Positions 27,554 through 37,828 of a DNA stretch of 56,762 bases are shown piece by piece (position 1 is the first letter of the stretch; every line of letters begins with the position of its first letter). Below the pieces are notes generated by a model. It was not told the DNA's origin. It was given only the letters and a program-made list of their open reading frames with translations, and ran no database searches. The translations under genes and the position numbers were made by a program. The stretch comes from Candidatus Saganbacteria bacterium (GTDB taxonomy: Bacteria; Margulisbacteria; WOR-1; JAPLLA01): positions 30,642 to 87,403 of the forward strand of contig JAPLLA010000017.1 in NCBI GenBank assembly GCA_026387795.1. Reading direction: 5' to 3'.

Positions 27554-29729
27554 CATTTACAAAGCGTTAGGTTTAACTGATGCGGAATATGGGAAGATCG
27601 AAGAGATTATGGGGCGCGAGCCTTCTTCTACAGAGCTTGCAATGTTTTCAGTAGAGTGGTCAGAGCATTGCGGATATCCTCGTTCACGTAAATATTTAAG
27701 GCTCTTCCCGCAGCAAGGCAAATATCCCTCTTTGGTTGGGGAAGATTCGGGCGGGATCATTGTGGATGACATTGCAATCATCTTTAAAATGGAAAGCCAC
27801 AACCACCCTTCGCAAGTAGAACCAAAACAAGGGGCAGCCACAGGCGTTGGCGGAATTATTAGAGATATTTTTACTGCCGGGGCTAGGCCAATTGCATCGC
27901 TTGATTCGCTCAGATTCGGCCCGCTTAGCGAACCCTACAACCGTTATTTATTAAAAGGTGTTGTAGACGGCATTTCTTTCTATGGAAATTGTTTGGGCGT
28001 TCCCACAGTAGGCGGAGAAATTTATTTTGATGATTCTTACAGCGGAAATTGTTTGGTCAATGCCATGAGCATTGGGATCTGCAAAAAAGAAGATATTGCC
28101 AGGGCCCGTGCAGGCGGAGTTGGCAATCCTATAATGTATGTAGGCTCGAGCACAGGAAAAGACGGGATTGGCGGGTGTTCTGTGCTTGCTTCGCACGAGT
28201 TTTGCGAGGGAGAAGAAAAACGCCCTACCGTACAAATCGGCGATCCTTTTACAGAGAAGTGCTTGATCGAGGCCACTATGGAGACTTTGGCTACAGGACA
28301 TGTGGTAGGGATCAAAGACATGGGTGCTGCTGGACTTACCTGCTCTTCTGCAGAAATGGCTGCTGCGGGCGGGGTTGGGATGGAAATTGATTTAGATAAG
28401 GTGCCGCTGCGTGAAACTGGAATGGAAGCATTTGAGATCATGATGTCTGAATCTCAGGAGCGGATGTTGGTTTGTGTTAAAAAAGGAAAAGAAAAAGAGA
28501 TCAAAAAGATTTTTGAAAAGTGGGACTTGCACGGAGTTGTAATTGGATATGTTACCGAAGGGACAAAGCTCAAAGTAAATTATCAGGGAAAAGTAGTGGC
28601 AGAAATCGAAACGGATGCTTTAGCCAAGGCTCCAATTTATGACATGCCTTTTGAAAAACCGGCTTATTTGGATGAGATGAATCGGTTAGATTTAAATTCT
28701 ATTCCATTGCCAAAAGATCAAAACGATGTTCTTTTAAAATTGCTGGCCTCTCCCACTATTGCCAGTAAAGAATGGGTTTATGAGCAATATGATCATATGG
28801 TACAGATTGGGACTACTGTGCTTCCCGGTTCCGATGCATCTGTACTTAGGCTCAAAGGAACCAAAAAGGGGCTTGCAGCAACCACAGACTGCAACAGCCG
28901 TTACTGTCTTTTGAACCCTTACCGCGGGGCACAGATCGCTGTGGCAGAAGCAGCACGGAACCTGGTTTGTTCGGGTGCAGATCCTGCCGCAGTTACGGAT
29001 TGTTTGAATTTTGGCAACCCTGAAAAACCGGACCGTTTCTGGTACTTTAAAAATTGCGTGGAGGGAATTGCAGATGCATGCAAATCTTTAAACTTACCTG
29101 TAGTTTCCGGCAATGTTTCACTTTATAACGAAAGCCCCAAAGGCCCAATCAACCCCACCCCAACCATCGGAATGATCGGCATTCTTGAGGATATTGATAG
29201 ACGCGTTACCCAATTCTTCAAAGAAGATGGAAACATTATTGTATTATTAGGAGAAACCAAGGAAGAGATTGGCGGAAGCGAATATTTGAAAGTCATTCAC
29301 GAGAAAGTCGCTGGGAATGCCCCGGAACTGGACCTGGAAAAAGAAAAAGCACTACAAAAAACAGTTTACGATGCTATCCAACAAGGTTTAGTAAAATCCG
29401 CGCACGATTGTTCTGAAGGCGGGCTTGCAGTTGCGCTTGCAGAATGTTGTATTTCCAATAAAGATAAAACCGTTGGAGCAGAAATTGCTTTTGGCTCGCA
29501 TCTCCCGACTATACGAACCGATGCTTTGCTGTTTGGAGAATCGCAATCAAGGATTATTGTTTCTTGTACAGAAAAGAATGCGTTAAAAGTTTCGGCTTTG
29601 GCAAAAGAGAATAAAGTGCCATGCAGCATTATTGGAAAAACTGCCGGAAAACATTTAAAAATAGATGGGCTAATTGATCTGCCGCTAGAAAAACTTACGG
29701 GAACCTGGCGCGGAGCTTTTGTGTTTTAG
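27540..29729 (+). CDS. purL: Phosphoribosylformylglycinamidine synthase, PurL subunit
   Basis: [47 protein letters not shown]. Confidence 0.96.
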   Translation: MVSPDIYKALGLTDAEYGKIEEIMGREPSSTELAMFSVEWSEHCGYPRSRKYLRLFPQQGKYPSLVGEDSGGIIVDDIAIIFKMESHNHPSQVEPKQGAATGVGGIIRDIFTAGARPIASLDSLRFGPLSEPYNRYLLKGVVDGISFYGNCLGVPTVGGEIYFDDSYSGNCLVNAMSIGICKKEDIARARAGGVGNPIMYVGSSTGKDGIGGCSVLASHEFCEGEEKRPTVQIGDPFTEKCLIEATMETLATGHVVGIKDMGAAGLTCSSAEMAAAGGVGMEIDLDKVPLRETGMEAFEIMMSESQERMLVCVKKGKEKEIKKIFEKWDLHGVVIGYVTEGTKLKVNYQGKVVAEIETDALAKAPIYDMPFEKPAYLDEMNRLDLNSIPLPKDQNDVLLKLLASPTIASKEWVYEQYDHMVQIGTTVLPGSDASVLRLKGTKKGLAATTDCNSRYCLLNPYRGAQIAVAEAARNLVCSGADPAAVTDCLNFGNPEKPDRFWYFKNCVEGIADACKSLNLPVVSGNVSLYNESPKGPINPTPTIGMIGILEDIDRRVTQFFKEDGNIIVLLGETKEEIGGSEYLKVIHEKVAGNAPELDLEKEKALQKTVYDAIQQGLVKSAHDCSEGGLAVALAECCISNKDKTVGAEIAFGSHLPTIRTDALLFGESQSRIIVSCTEKNALKVSALAKENKVPCSIIGKTAGKHLKIDGLIDLPLEKLTGTWRGAFVF

Positions 29730-30706
29730 TCCTTGCGACGGTCGGGTTTAATGCGGCGATCCGTAAAACAATGGCTGCGGCGGTCAGGCTCGTGTCCAAA
29801 ATTTACATGCCTGCGTTCTGGTTGGGGTTTGCGACGGTTACTGTTTCCAGATAATTCTAAATTGTTATAGAACTTATAAAGTCCCCAAGCGATTTCTTTT
29901 TTAATTAGGACCAGCTCCGTTGCATTAAGCACTGCAGGAGAAATTTGCCGCTCATCTACCATAGTTAACTCATCAACAATCCTGTCTACGCCTTTTTGGA
30001 TCTCTGCCAAATCAGGTATATGTAAAGATTCTTCCCCGGCTATCGCTGTATGGCGGTCAACATAAAGATGAAAATTATTATCAAAAAATGCCTCGCAGCT
30101 GTCTACCAGCATAATAACCGCGGATTCTTTGGTGCTTGGGGGATCTCCTTCATACTTAAATTCTTCTACAATAATCCCACCCTCGCGGTAAAACCTTTTG
30201 GCATTACCATGGTGCTGTGCTATTGCAGTAAGTGCTTCTTCCGGAAAAACAGGGTCAGCAAAACGGCAGCGTAGCATTGCTACAGATTCCTGAGGGTGTC
30301 TTAATTGAATTTTCAATTGTTCTCTGGTTAAAGGGGGCAAATGTCTGCGTGTTCCCAAATGAGCCTCAGCAAAAACTTCTGGATTAAGCATTTTCCCAAC
30401 ATCGTGATAAAGACCAATGATGCGTACGAGGTCTGCATTTATTTTAGACCCTTGCCGCATAAGCTTAAATGCCACCCCTGCAGCCACATGCGCCACTATC
30501 ACGCTATGACGGAAAGTGCCGTGAATTTTACTTGAAAGCTCTTCTAAAAGAGGGGTATCTAGACTTACAAACGGTCGATAGCGCGTTCCCATTCTCCAAA
30601 TCACTCGCGCCATGGTCTGTCGCAAGGCTTCGGGAGCCCAAGGCATAATTTCGCCGCTGCTTCCTTCTGTTGGAGGTACTTGCATACAAGCTCTTTCTGC
30701 AGACAA
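29726..30706 (-). CDS. Soluble HD-domain phosphohydrolase (PgpH/7TMR-HD-like) with Arg-rich tail
   Basis: FRHSVIVAHVA...LYHDVGKMLNPEVF...IAQHHGNAKRFY; C-terminal DRR repeats. Confidence 0.7.
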   Translation of the reverse strand: MSAERACMQVPPTEGSSGEIMPWAPEALRQTMARVIWRMGTRYRPFVSLDTPLLEELSSKIHGTFRHSVIVAHVAAGVAFKLMRQGSKINADLVRIIGLYHDVGKMLNPEVFAEAHLGTRRHLPPLTREQLKIQLRHPQESVAMLRCRFADPVFPEEALTAIAQHHGNAKRFYREGGIIVEEFKYEGDPPSTKESAVIMLVDSCEAFFDNNFHLYVDRHTAIAGEESLHIPDLAEIQKGVDRIVDELTMVDERQISPAVLNATELVLIKKEIAWGLYKFYNNLELSGNSNRRKPQPERRHVNFGHEPDRRSHCFTDRRIKPDRRKD

Positions 30707-30723
30707 TTCCCCTTACATATTAT

Positions 30724-30750
30724 TTATCGACAAAATTAAGGTCTAATTTC
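30724..30750 (-). promoter_or_regulatory. sigma28-like promoter GAAA-N15-GTCGATAA
   Basis: Minus strand, upstream of HD gene. Confidence 0.65.
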
Positions 30751-30790
30751 AATTTTTAAGCCTACTGAAATATGCTAAAATCCCTAGACT

Positions 30791-31714
30791 ATGCTCAAAA
30801 AACTGTTTATTACTGGAGCCAGCGGATGCGTTGGCCATTATTTGTTTGACGAACTTATTAAAAATAGGGATTACGAGCTCTTCCTGTTGGTAAGAGACCC
30901 GCGAAAATTGCTATTTAATTACAAAAACTATCCAAACGTACACTTGCTGGAAGGGGATCTACAGGGAATAGAAAAATTCAAAGATACGCTAAAAGAAATG
31001 GATTATTTAATACACTTGGCTGTGGACTGGACGCAAGGGGAACCCAATTACCAGCACACCATAAAATTATTTGAATTACTTGATCCTGTGCGCTGCCAAA
31101 AGGCAATCTATTTCTCCACAGCCAGCATACTAAACAGGGAACACCAGCCCTTTAAAGAGTTGCCAGACATAGGCACCTGTTACATTTGGAGCAAGTTCTT
31201 TGCTTATCGTGAACTACCCAAGCTGCCCATTTACCCCAAAATAACCACCCTGTTCCCTACCCTGTTGGTAGGCGGAGACAAAAACCACCCTTATTCCCAT
31301 GTTGCCCACGGGATCCAAATCACCAAAAAGTGGATCCCTTTAATCCGCTTTCTTAATGTGGAGGGCGGCGTCCACTTTATCCACGCAGAAGATGCGGCAA
31401 AAATTGCGGCTTATTTACTAGAAAACCCCTCTCCAGGCAAAGAGCTGGTACTGGGATACGATTACATGTCTGTGAACGAAATCATAAACAGGCTCTGTGC
31501 TTATTTTAAGATTAAACGCTGGTTTAAAATTAAGCTTCCCTTTGTCCTTCTAAAAAAACTAGTCGATTATTTTAATATCCAGGTCTCTCCCTGGGACCTG
31601 TTTTGCGCAGAATATAAATATTTCAAATATAACACTGTGCGGCCCTCTACTTTTGGGCTTGCTTCCAGGTTTCAAGCTTTCGAAGACTTACTAAAAGAGT
31701 ACGCCAAGCCCTAG
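30791..31714 (+). CDS. NAD-dependent epimerase/dehydratase family protein
   Basis: KKLFITGASGCVGHYLFDEL Rossmann motif. Confidence 0.85.
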   Translation: MLKKLFITGASGCVGHYLFDELIKNRDYELFLLVRDPRKLLFNYKNYPNVHLLEGDLQGIEKFKDTLKEMDYLIHLAVDWTQGEPNYQHTIKLFELLDPVRCQKAIYFSTASILNREHQPFKELPDIGTCYIWSKFFAYRELPKLPIYPKITTLFPTLLVGGDKNHPYSHVAHGIQITKKWIPLIRFLNVEGGVHFIHAEDAAKIAAYLLENPSPGKELVLGYDYMSVNEIINRLCAYFKIKRWFKIKLPFVLLKKLVDYFNIQVSPWDLFCAEYKYFKYNTVRPSTFGLASRFQAFEDLLKEYAKP

Positions 31715-31724
31715 GAGGAACATT

Positions 31725-32795
31725 ATGAGGTTTGAAGAATACCGCCAGATTTTTGAAACTGCCCCGGACCCCATTTTTATCGCTGATTCCATGCAGCCCA
31801 AAGGGTGTCTTATAGACGTAAATCAAAAAATGCGTGCCTTAACCGGCTACACAAAAGAAGAGTTGTTGGAAATGGGACTGGCAGACCTTTTCCCAAAAGA
31901 ATCCCACGACACCATACGCAAAGTCTTTAAAGGCCAGGTCCGGGGAGAGATCAAAGAAGCCCAGGACTTGCCAATCTGCAAAAAAAACGGGGAAATTGTT
32001 TATGTGAATGTTTCTGTTAATATCATCGAAAGGGATGAGGAGCGATTGGTTTTTGGGATTTTGAGGGACGTTACCGAAAAAAGGCAGCTCGAAGAACTGC
32101 GGTCCGATTTTCTGCACATGGTTATCCACGATACCCGCGGCCCTTTGTGTACTATCCAGCTCGCTGCAGATACCCTTTGGCACCAGCTCAAAGAAATAGT
32201 CGGCTCGGAACACAAAAAAATCCTTGAAATGATGAATAAAAATGCCCAAGTTCTGATCGACTTAACCAATGACCTTTTGGACCTTTCCAAAATCGAAGCA
32301 GGGATGTTTAAGCTTGATATTAAAAAAATAAAGCCAAAAGAATACCTCGATGAAATATTGGAAGAGATGTTGCTGCTTGCAGAACACAAAAATATCAGCC
32401 TTGACATTTCCCTGCCCGAAAAACCTCCTTTGATCAAGGCCGACCCTTTAAAGCTGCATCAAATCTTTAATAACCTGATCGGCAATGCCATAAAATTCAC
32501 CCCTGCCGGAGGGGGGATAAGAATTACTGTGACTCCCAAAAAAGGATTTGTCCAATTTGAAGTACAAGACACTGGCTGCGGCATCCCCAGAAAAGAACAA
32601 AAAACAATTTTTAACAAATACCACCAGTTTTTAACCAAAAAAGACAAAGCGATAAAGGGAACCGGTTTGGGACTTGCCATTAGTAAGCTTTTAATAGAAG
32701 CTCATGGCGGTAAAATCTGGGTGAAGAGTGTGCCTGGAAAAGGAAGCAGTTTTATTTTTACTTTGCCAAAAGAGCCGGCTTTAACAAATTCATAA
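31725..32795 (+). CDS. PAS-domain sensor histidine kinase
   Basis: PAS; MVIHDTRGPLCTIQLA H-box variant; GTGLGLAISKLLIEAHGG. Confidence 0.85.
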   Translation: MRFEEYRQIFETAPDPIFIADSMQPKGCLIDVNQKMRALTGYTKEELLEMGLADLFPKESHDTIRKVFKGQVRGEIKEAQDLPICKKNGEIVYVNVSVNIIERDEERLVFGILRDVTEKRQLEELRSDFLHMVIHDTRGPLCTIQLAADTLWHQLKEIVGSEHKKILEMMNKNAQVLIDLTNDLLDLSKIEAGMFKLDIKKIKPKEYLDEILEEMLLLAEHKNISLDISLPEKPPLIKADPLKLHQIFNNLIGNAIKFTPAGGGIRITVTPKKGFVQFEVQDTGCGIPRKEQKTIFNKYHQFLTKKDKAIKGTGLGLAISKLLIEAHGGKIWVKSVPGKGSSFIFTLPKEPALTNS

Positions 32796-33915
32796 CAGCC
32801 TCATTTAAAACAAATCCCGAAGTATCCATCGCAGCATAAAACTTCTTTTTGTCCTTCATAAGCCAAGCTGCAACCTTTTCCATGCCAAAAGCATGGGAAC
32901 AAAGCTGAAAAATGCCGTCCGGAAAATTCATGGGAGCAACGGATTTATAGGTCCAGTAAGTAAAGTGGCAGCCAAGCTCATCTATGACTCCCAAAAAATC
33001 CTTGAGCCACACCAGGCCTCCTTTTGCTTCCGTAACAGAGGCAATCCCAAATTCGCCGATATAAATAGGGACGCTAAAATCCGTGTAATGCTTTATTTTT
33101 TTATAAATCAAATCGCGATCCCAGTTTTCTCCCTCGATCAAACCCGGATACACATAAGATGGGTCCCAGTTAAAAACAAACTGTACCGGCTCGTAAAAAT
33201 GGGGGCTAAAAGCAATGTTGTCCCCAAGCAATGGGATCAGCTTTTCAAATTCCCTGGCATAATGGTTCCCTTCCAGAAAAATAATGTGCTTGTCGCCATT
33301 GCCACGGACAGTTTTAATTGCTTCTTCAAAAACTTTTTTGACCAGGTTCCCATCATTGACCACTGGTTCATTCATAATGTCGTAGGCAGCCACCATTTCT
33401 TCGTTTTTAAAGGCGTTTGAAAGCTCTTCCCATAGGAAAAGGTAGCGTTCCTGGCAATTCCTGTCATCCCAGAACAAAACTTCTCCATTTGAGTCCGAAT
33501 GCCAATCAGGGTTTTGGTAACCTGGAACTGCGTGCATGTCCAAAATCACATAAATCCCCAGGTCCCCAAACATTTTTACCGCGTTTTTAAGCAGTTCCAT
33601 CCCATTATGATCAATTTTAAAAGGAGTAGCCTCTATCAACCGATAATTAAAGGGGATACGCACACAATTAAACCCCAATGCCTTGATCTTTTTTGCATCT
33701 TCCTGGGTAATAAAAGAGGAGCGGAAGCGATCGACAAACTCTTGGGCAAGTTCTTTGTCTACAGATTCAAAAAGCTTTTGCTTAAAGATGGTTTCCGGAA
33801 TGTTCTCCCCGCCCAGCATGTAACCTTCCATCATCAGCCATCCCCCTAAGGCTACTCCTTTCAAGTAAATAGGCTTGCCCTCGGAAACTATTTTACTGCC
33901 GCGGACTGAAAGCAC
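32758..33915 (-). CDS. Glycoside hydrolase family 5 (cellulase-like)
   Basis: LKGVALGGWLMMEGYM, DIMNEPV, YIGEFGIAS. Confidence 0.8.
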   Translation of the reverse strand: MLSVRGSKIVSEGKPIYLKGVALGGWLMMEGYMLGGENIPETIFKQKLFESVDKELAQEFVDRFRSSFITQEDAKKIKALGFNCVRIPFNYRLIEATPFKIDHNGMELLKNAVKMFGDLGIYVILDMHAVPGYQNPDWHSDSNGEVLFWDDRNCQERYLFLWEELSNAFKNEEMVAAYDIMNEPVVNDGNLVKKVFEEAIKTVRGNGDKHIIFLEGNHYAREFEKLIPLLGDNIAFSPHFYEPVQFVFNWDPSYVYPGLIEGENWDRDLIYKKIKHYTDFSVPIYIGEFGIASVTEAKGGLVWLKDFLGVIDELGCHFTYWTYKSVAPMNFPDGIFQLCSHAFGMEKVAAWLMKDKKKFYAAMDTSGFVLNEAVMNLLKPALLAK

Positions 33916-33926
33916 TTGGGGCCTCC

Positions 33927-34181
33927 TTAAGATTTACCGGTCCTTGCTTCATTAACCACAATATTGCGGCCACCCCAATTAAAGCCGTTCATGGCGTCAA
34001 TTGCACGGACTGCTTCCGCATCATCTGACATCTCTACAAAACCAAAACCTTTGGCGCGCCCGGTCTCCTTTTCCTTTAAAATCCTTGCATCCGACACCTT
34101 TCCAAACTCTCCAAATTTTTCCAAGAGCTCTTCGGGAGTAACAGACCAGGGCAAGTTCCCTACGTATAGACTCTTCGCCAT
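33927..34181 (-). CDS. RRM-type RNA-binding protein
   Basis: SLYVGNLPWSV (RNP2-like), ETGRAKGFGFVEM (RNP1). Confidence 0.9.
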   Translation of the reverse strand: MAKSLYVGNLPWSVTPEELLEKFGEFGKVSDARILKEKETGRAKGFGFVEMSDDAEAVRAIDAMNGFNWGGRNIVVNEARTGKS

Positions 34182-34270
34182 TTTTCACCCCCGTCTTTGT
34201 ACAGATTACAACTAATTTTAACCAAGGGCTTGTTTTTTGCAAGGGGGATTCAAGTGGTTTTTACTGCTAT

Positions 34271-35524
34271 TTAAGAAGTAAGCCCTAGCTTTCCCCTTAG
34301 TGCAGCGGTCTGAAACTGATCTGGAAGATGGTTAAAAAAACTGCGGCGCAGCTGCTGGTCCGGATATTCACTTGGGTCAAATACGCTTTTCTTAAAAACA
34401 TTGACAACCCTTATCATTGCCTCGCGGCTAAAATCGCCCTTCTGCATAAAAAGCACAAAAGCCCTCTCGCCAAGATCAAAATTTAATTCCCGATCTTCCA
34501 AAATAGACAATAGGTCTTGGGTGGAAACCGCAGAGTCATCCAGCTTCTGGGAAGCGCCGTCTTCTCCCTTCCAATGCTTAATCTTCTGTTCAATAACTTT
34601 CCAGTCTTCTGCTTCTCTGTGTGCAAACCGTAGCTGCAATTCTTCTTTGTCTAAACAACTCGCGAAAGCTCCAAAACGATCAACATAGGCCCACTGCCAG
34701 TATTGTTCCCGGAAATTTGTTTCCAGCTCGGCCAGCGTAATTTGCACTGCACCAAAAGAGTCGCCTTCAACATCTGCACCTCTAGGATATCCGCTATAAA
34801 ATCCCATACTCTTTAATAAGCCGAACATTTTATCTATGCGTGCTTGTACTGCCGGCCGCACAATCCCTTCTTCAAAGCTTTCATAATCCTGCCAACCATA
34901 TAATATATAGAAAGCAAATGCTCCCTGCGGATCTTCTCCCAAGGCGCGTGCAACCTTGGCTGCAGTTAAAAACCCGCGCGCAACCAATTCCCTGGAAAGA
35001 TGCCTCCCCTCACGAATTTTAATTGAGCCGCAAGTATACAAAGACAAAGATCTTGCTGCCCGTTGATACAGGGTATGAAAATACCCCAGTTCATACTCTC
35101 CACCGCTGCCATCGCGATAGATAAACTTAAACACTAAATACGGGTCTTTTCTGTCTGCCACAGAAGGGTCCTGTTTTATTTTCCCGTTCAAACCAATACT
35201 AACACTGGGGAGAATCCCTTCTGGAAGCGGTCGGCCCAATTCTGGGTTTTCTAATTTTACTGTATGGGGTGCTTGTATTAGCTCCAAATCCTGATCCGGA
35301 GCCAGTTGGGCAAAATTAAAGCCAAAAAAATAAAAAGCTTCCAACTTAGCAACCAATGCCCTGTTTTCCGCATCGTTTAATCCTTCTACTTTTGAGGTTT
35401 GTGCTAGGCTGGCCTGGACTTGTGCCAAGTTTCCAATCCTTTTTCCTTTAAAAACCAGGGGTTTTTGGTCCGCTTTTTGGCGGGCTGCGAGTTCAAAAAC
35501 ATTTGCTGCGGGTGTTACGCTCAT
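34271..35524 (-). CDS. Hypothetical protein, translationally coupled to PRPP-synthetase-like gene
   Basis: ATGA start/stop overlap at 35521-35524; no family recognised. Confidence 0.5.
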   Translation of the reverse strand: MSVTPAANVFELAARQKADQKPLVFKGKRIGNLAQVQASLAQTSKVEGLNDAENRALVAKLEAFYFFGFNFAQLAPDQDLELIQAPHTVKLENPELGRPLPEGILPSVSIGLNGKIKQDPSVADRKDPYLVFKFIYRDGSGGEYELGYFHTLYQRAARSLSLYTCGSIKIREGRHLSRELVARGFLTAAKVARALGEDPQGAFAFYILYGWQDYESFEEGIVRPAVQARIDKMFGLLKSMGFYSGYPRGADVEGDSFGAVQITLAELETNFREQYWQWAYVDRFGAFASCLDKEELQLRFAHREAEDWKVIEQKIKHWKGEDGASQKLDDSAVSTQDLLSILEDRELNFDLGERAFVLFMQKGDFSREAMIRVVNVFKKSVFDPSEYPDQQLRRSFFNHLPDQFQTAALRGKLGLTS

Positions 35525-37644
35525 TTTTTAGCTGCCCCTTCATACTCGTGGTCTTCCAAAGAATCTCCTTGTATAATCCTGGTGCAAACTCCAGCCAAGA
35601 GCTCTGCAGTAGAAATAACTTTAATTTTTTCTTTTGCAATAATATTTTCAGCAGGAACATTAATTGAATCCGTAAAAATAATCCCATCTATATAGCGGCT
35701 GGCTTGGAAGCGGATAAGGGCATTAACAGTGAACCCATCTTCTTCTACCTTGACATAATCTTCCAGTTTTTTACCCTGTTTTTTAAAAAATACCTTTAAA
35801 TCCTCAAATTCTTCTTTTGCTTCTGCGTCCTTGGCCTTGTCTTTATTTTCCCAATAAAGCTTAACATCCGAGAACACTCCATGAGTCATGGCTACATACA
35901 CCCCTTTTGCTTTTCCTGCTTCCATAGAGTTGTCAATTCTAATCGTAGTATCATAAAAAGATGAAATATAATCAAAAAGGACTCCCAGGCTTAAAGTAAT
36001 CTCCTCTGCCTTCTCTACCACTCCTTCTTCTGGGGCCTTTCCTCTTGCTGCCAAAAAGCCAACAATTCCAGTAAGCATCTCTCTTACTGCTGGAGTATTG
36101 GGGCTCAGGGCCACAGTAATTCTAAAATTACGGAGGGCTTCGTTGTAAACATCCTCTTTTGTCCATCCATTTTTAAGCGGCCTGGCTGCACCAATAATCG
36201 TGCCGCCGGAATCTACCATATCGTCAAAAATGATAACGTCTCTATCTGCAAATCTTCCTGCAATCGCCAAAGCAAGCGCTTCCCCTGCCCTGGGCCGTTC
36301 TTTGCTCACAGCCACAAAATCCGCTTTCGGGCCAAAAACCTCCAGCCCCATCCAGCGCGCAGATTTGAGCCTCCCTGCATCTGCCGCCCCAACCACAGGA
36401 TCATTCTTAAACCAACCCGAAGCCCCTCTTATTAAATCTTTGATTGTGTCCGCAATTGCTTTAAAAGCTGTAATATGCTGGAAAGGAATATCTACAAAGC
36501 CTTGGGTTGCTGCAGCGTGCAGATCAAGGCTTACAATCTGGGTGGCACCTGCAGTAACCAGCATATTTGCCACTAGTTTTGCCGCAATCGCTTCTCTTAC
36601 CTTTGCCTTTCTCTCCTGGCGGTTATATGGAAGGTACGGAATAACAGCTACAACTTCTTTGGCACCGCGCTTTTTTGCGGTATAAATCATAAGCAATAGC
36701 TCAACTAAATCCCTGTTTACGCTTCCTGTATTGCAGGTTTGAAAAACATAGGCTTTTTTCCCTTTAACACAACTTTCTTTCCCTAGATCCATATTGATTG
36801 CCCCTGTCTTAGCATCACGGGAAACTACTAGGCCTGCTGAATGGGACATGATTCCATTTCTAAACATTTTGCTTACTATTTCCTTACCAATCGCTTTAAA
36901 ATTTTCACCAATAAAATAAACGATTGGCAAATGAGTCTCTAGTGTTTCCTTATCCAAAGAGCATGCTTTGGCAAAAAGGTAAGGCGCAATGGCTTGGCTA
37001 AAAATCTTCCCCTGCAAAAGGAGCAGACTAGTTGCTTTATCTAAGCTAATGTCTCCTACCTTAAGAACATCCAGTCCAGCAGCATTAAAAAGGAGATTTA
37101 ACATCAATTTAAAGAAATCCGCCTCGTAATCACCTGTTCCCGGCTTTTCTTCAATATAGGGGAGCTGCGGGCAGAGCAATTCTACTTTTCTGGCAGAAGC
37201 TCTTTTTGCGGCATCAATTAACAAAAGCGTTTCCATCAGTTTTTCGTTGATGTCCCCTTTGCTAAAATCCTGGACAATAACCACATTTTGCCCTCTTACA
37301 CTTTCTCCAACCCGTGCATAGATTTCGCCGTTTCGAAATCTCTTTATTTCCGCACCTGTGGTCCTATAATGATTGCGCCTTGTAAAGGCTTCGGTTTCTT
37401 CTTGGCAGTCGCTCCCCGCAATAAAAGTAGTATAAGAAACATCTTTAAAATGAAGCGGGGGCTGTTCTTTTAACATCCTGGCAAGCGTAGGCGCGGATTT
37501 TTCACGCCAAGCCGAATATGCTGCTCTGAGCGTAATCGTAGTAAGGCGGTTGGAGGCTAAGCGCACATTGTGCCCTGCCACTTCCAAGGCCCAGGCACCC
37601 GCTATTTTTGCCACTTCTTTAAGTTGTGACCCAGAAACGAACAT
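35521..37644 (-). CDS. Oversized ribose-phosphate pyrophosphokinase-like protein (707 aa)
   Basis: PYLPYNRQERKAKVREAIAAKLVANMLVTAGATQIVSLDLHAAATQGFVDIP; DDMVDSGGTI PRPP loop; additional N-terminal PRPP-like half and large insertion. Confidence 0.75.
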   Translation of the reverse strand: MFVSGSQLKEVAKIAGAWALEVAGHNVRLASNRLTTITLRAAYSAWREKSAPTLARMLKEQPPLHFKDVSYTTFIAGSDCQEETEAFTRRNHYRTTGAEIKRFRNGEIYARVGESVRGQNVVIVQDFSKGDINEKLMETLLLIDAAKRASARKVELLCPQLPYIEEKPGTGDYEADFFKLMLNLLFNAAGLDVLKVGDISLDKATSLLLLQGKIFSQAIAPYLFAKACSLDKETLETHLPIVYFIGENFKAIGKEIVSKMFRNGIMSHSAGLVVSRDAKTGAINMDLGKESCVKGKKAYVFQTCNTGSVNRDLVELLLMIYTAKKRGAKEVVAVIPYLPYNRQERKAKVREAIAAKLVANMLVTAGATQIVSLDLHAAATQGFVDIPFQHITAFKAIADTIKDLIRGASGWFKNDPVVGAADAGRLKSARWMGLEVFGPKADFVAVSKERPRAGEALALAIAGRFADRDVIIFDDMVDSGGTIIGAARPLKNGWTKEDVYNEALRNFRITVALSPNTPAVREMLTGIVGFLAARGKAPEEGVVEKAEEITLSLGVLFDYISSFYDTTIRIDNSMEAGKAKGVYVAMTHGVFSDVKLYWENKDKAKDAEAKEEFEDLKVFFKKQGKKLEDYVKVEEDGFTVNALIRFQASRYIDGIIFTDSINVPAENIIAKEKIKVISTAELLAGVCTRIIQGDSLEDHEYEGAAKK

Positions 37645-37673
37645 GGTAACTCCCTTATAAAATACCTATATAT

Positions 37674-37700
37674 TTATCGGCAGGGGTAGGCCAAAATTTC
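37674..37700 (-). promoter_or_regulatory. sigma28-like promoter GAAA-N15-GCCGATAA
   Basis: Minus strand, upstream of PRPP-synthetase-like operon. Confidence 0.7.
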
Positions 37701-37725
37701 ACTTAAAAAATTTTTTAATTTTGGT

Positions 37726-37752
37726 GAAATCTTACGGGATCTAGGGCGATAA
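37726..37752 (+). promoter_or_regulatory. sigma28-like promoter GAAA-N15-GGCGATAA
   Basis: Plus strand, divergent partner of 37674-37700, upstream of GH77-like gene. Confidence 0.7.
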
Positions 37753-37760
37753 ACAAGTAG

Positions 37761-37796
37761 CGCCAAAAGAGCGGAATGTTCTTTTGGCGTTTTTTT
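37761..37796 (+). terminator. Terminator-shaped hairpin in GH77-like gene leader
   Basis: CGCCAAAAGA-GCGGAATGT-TCTTTTGGCG then T7, between promoter and start codon. Confidence 0.75.
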
Positions 37797-37828
37797 GGGC
37801 TATACATTAAATATAAGGGGGATCGATT

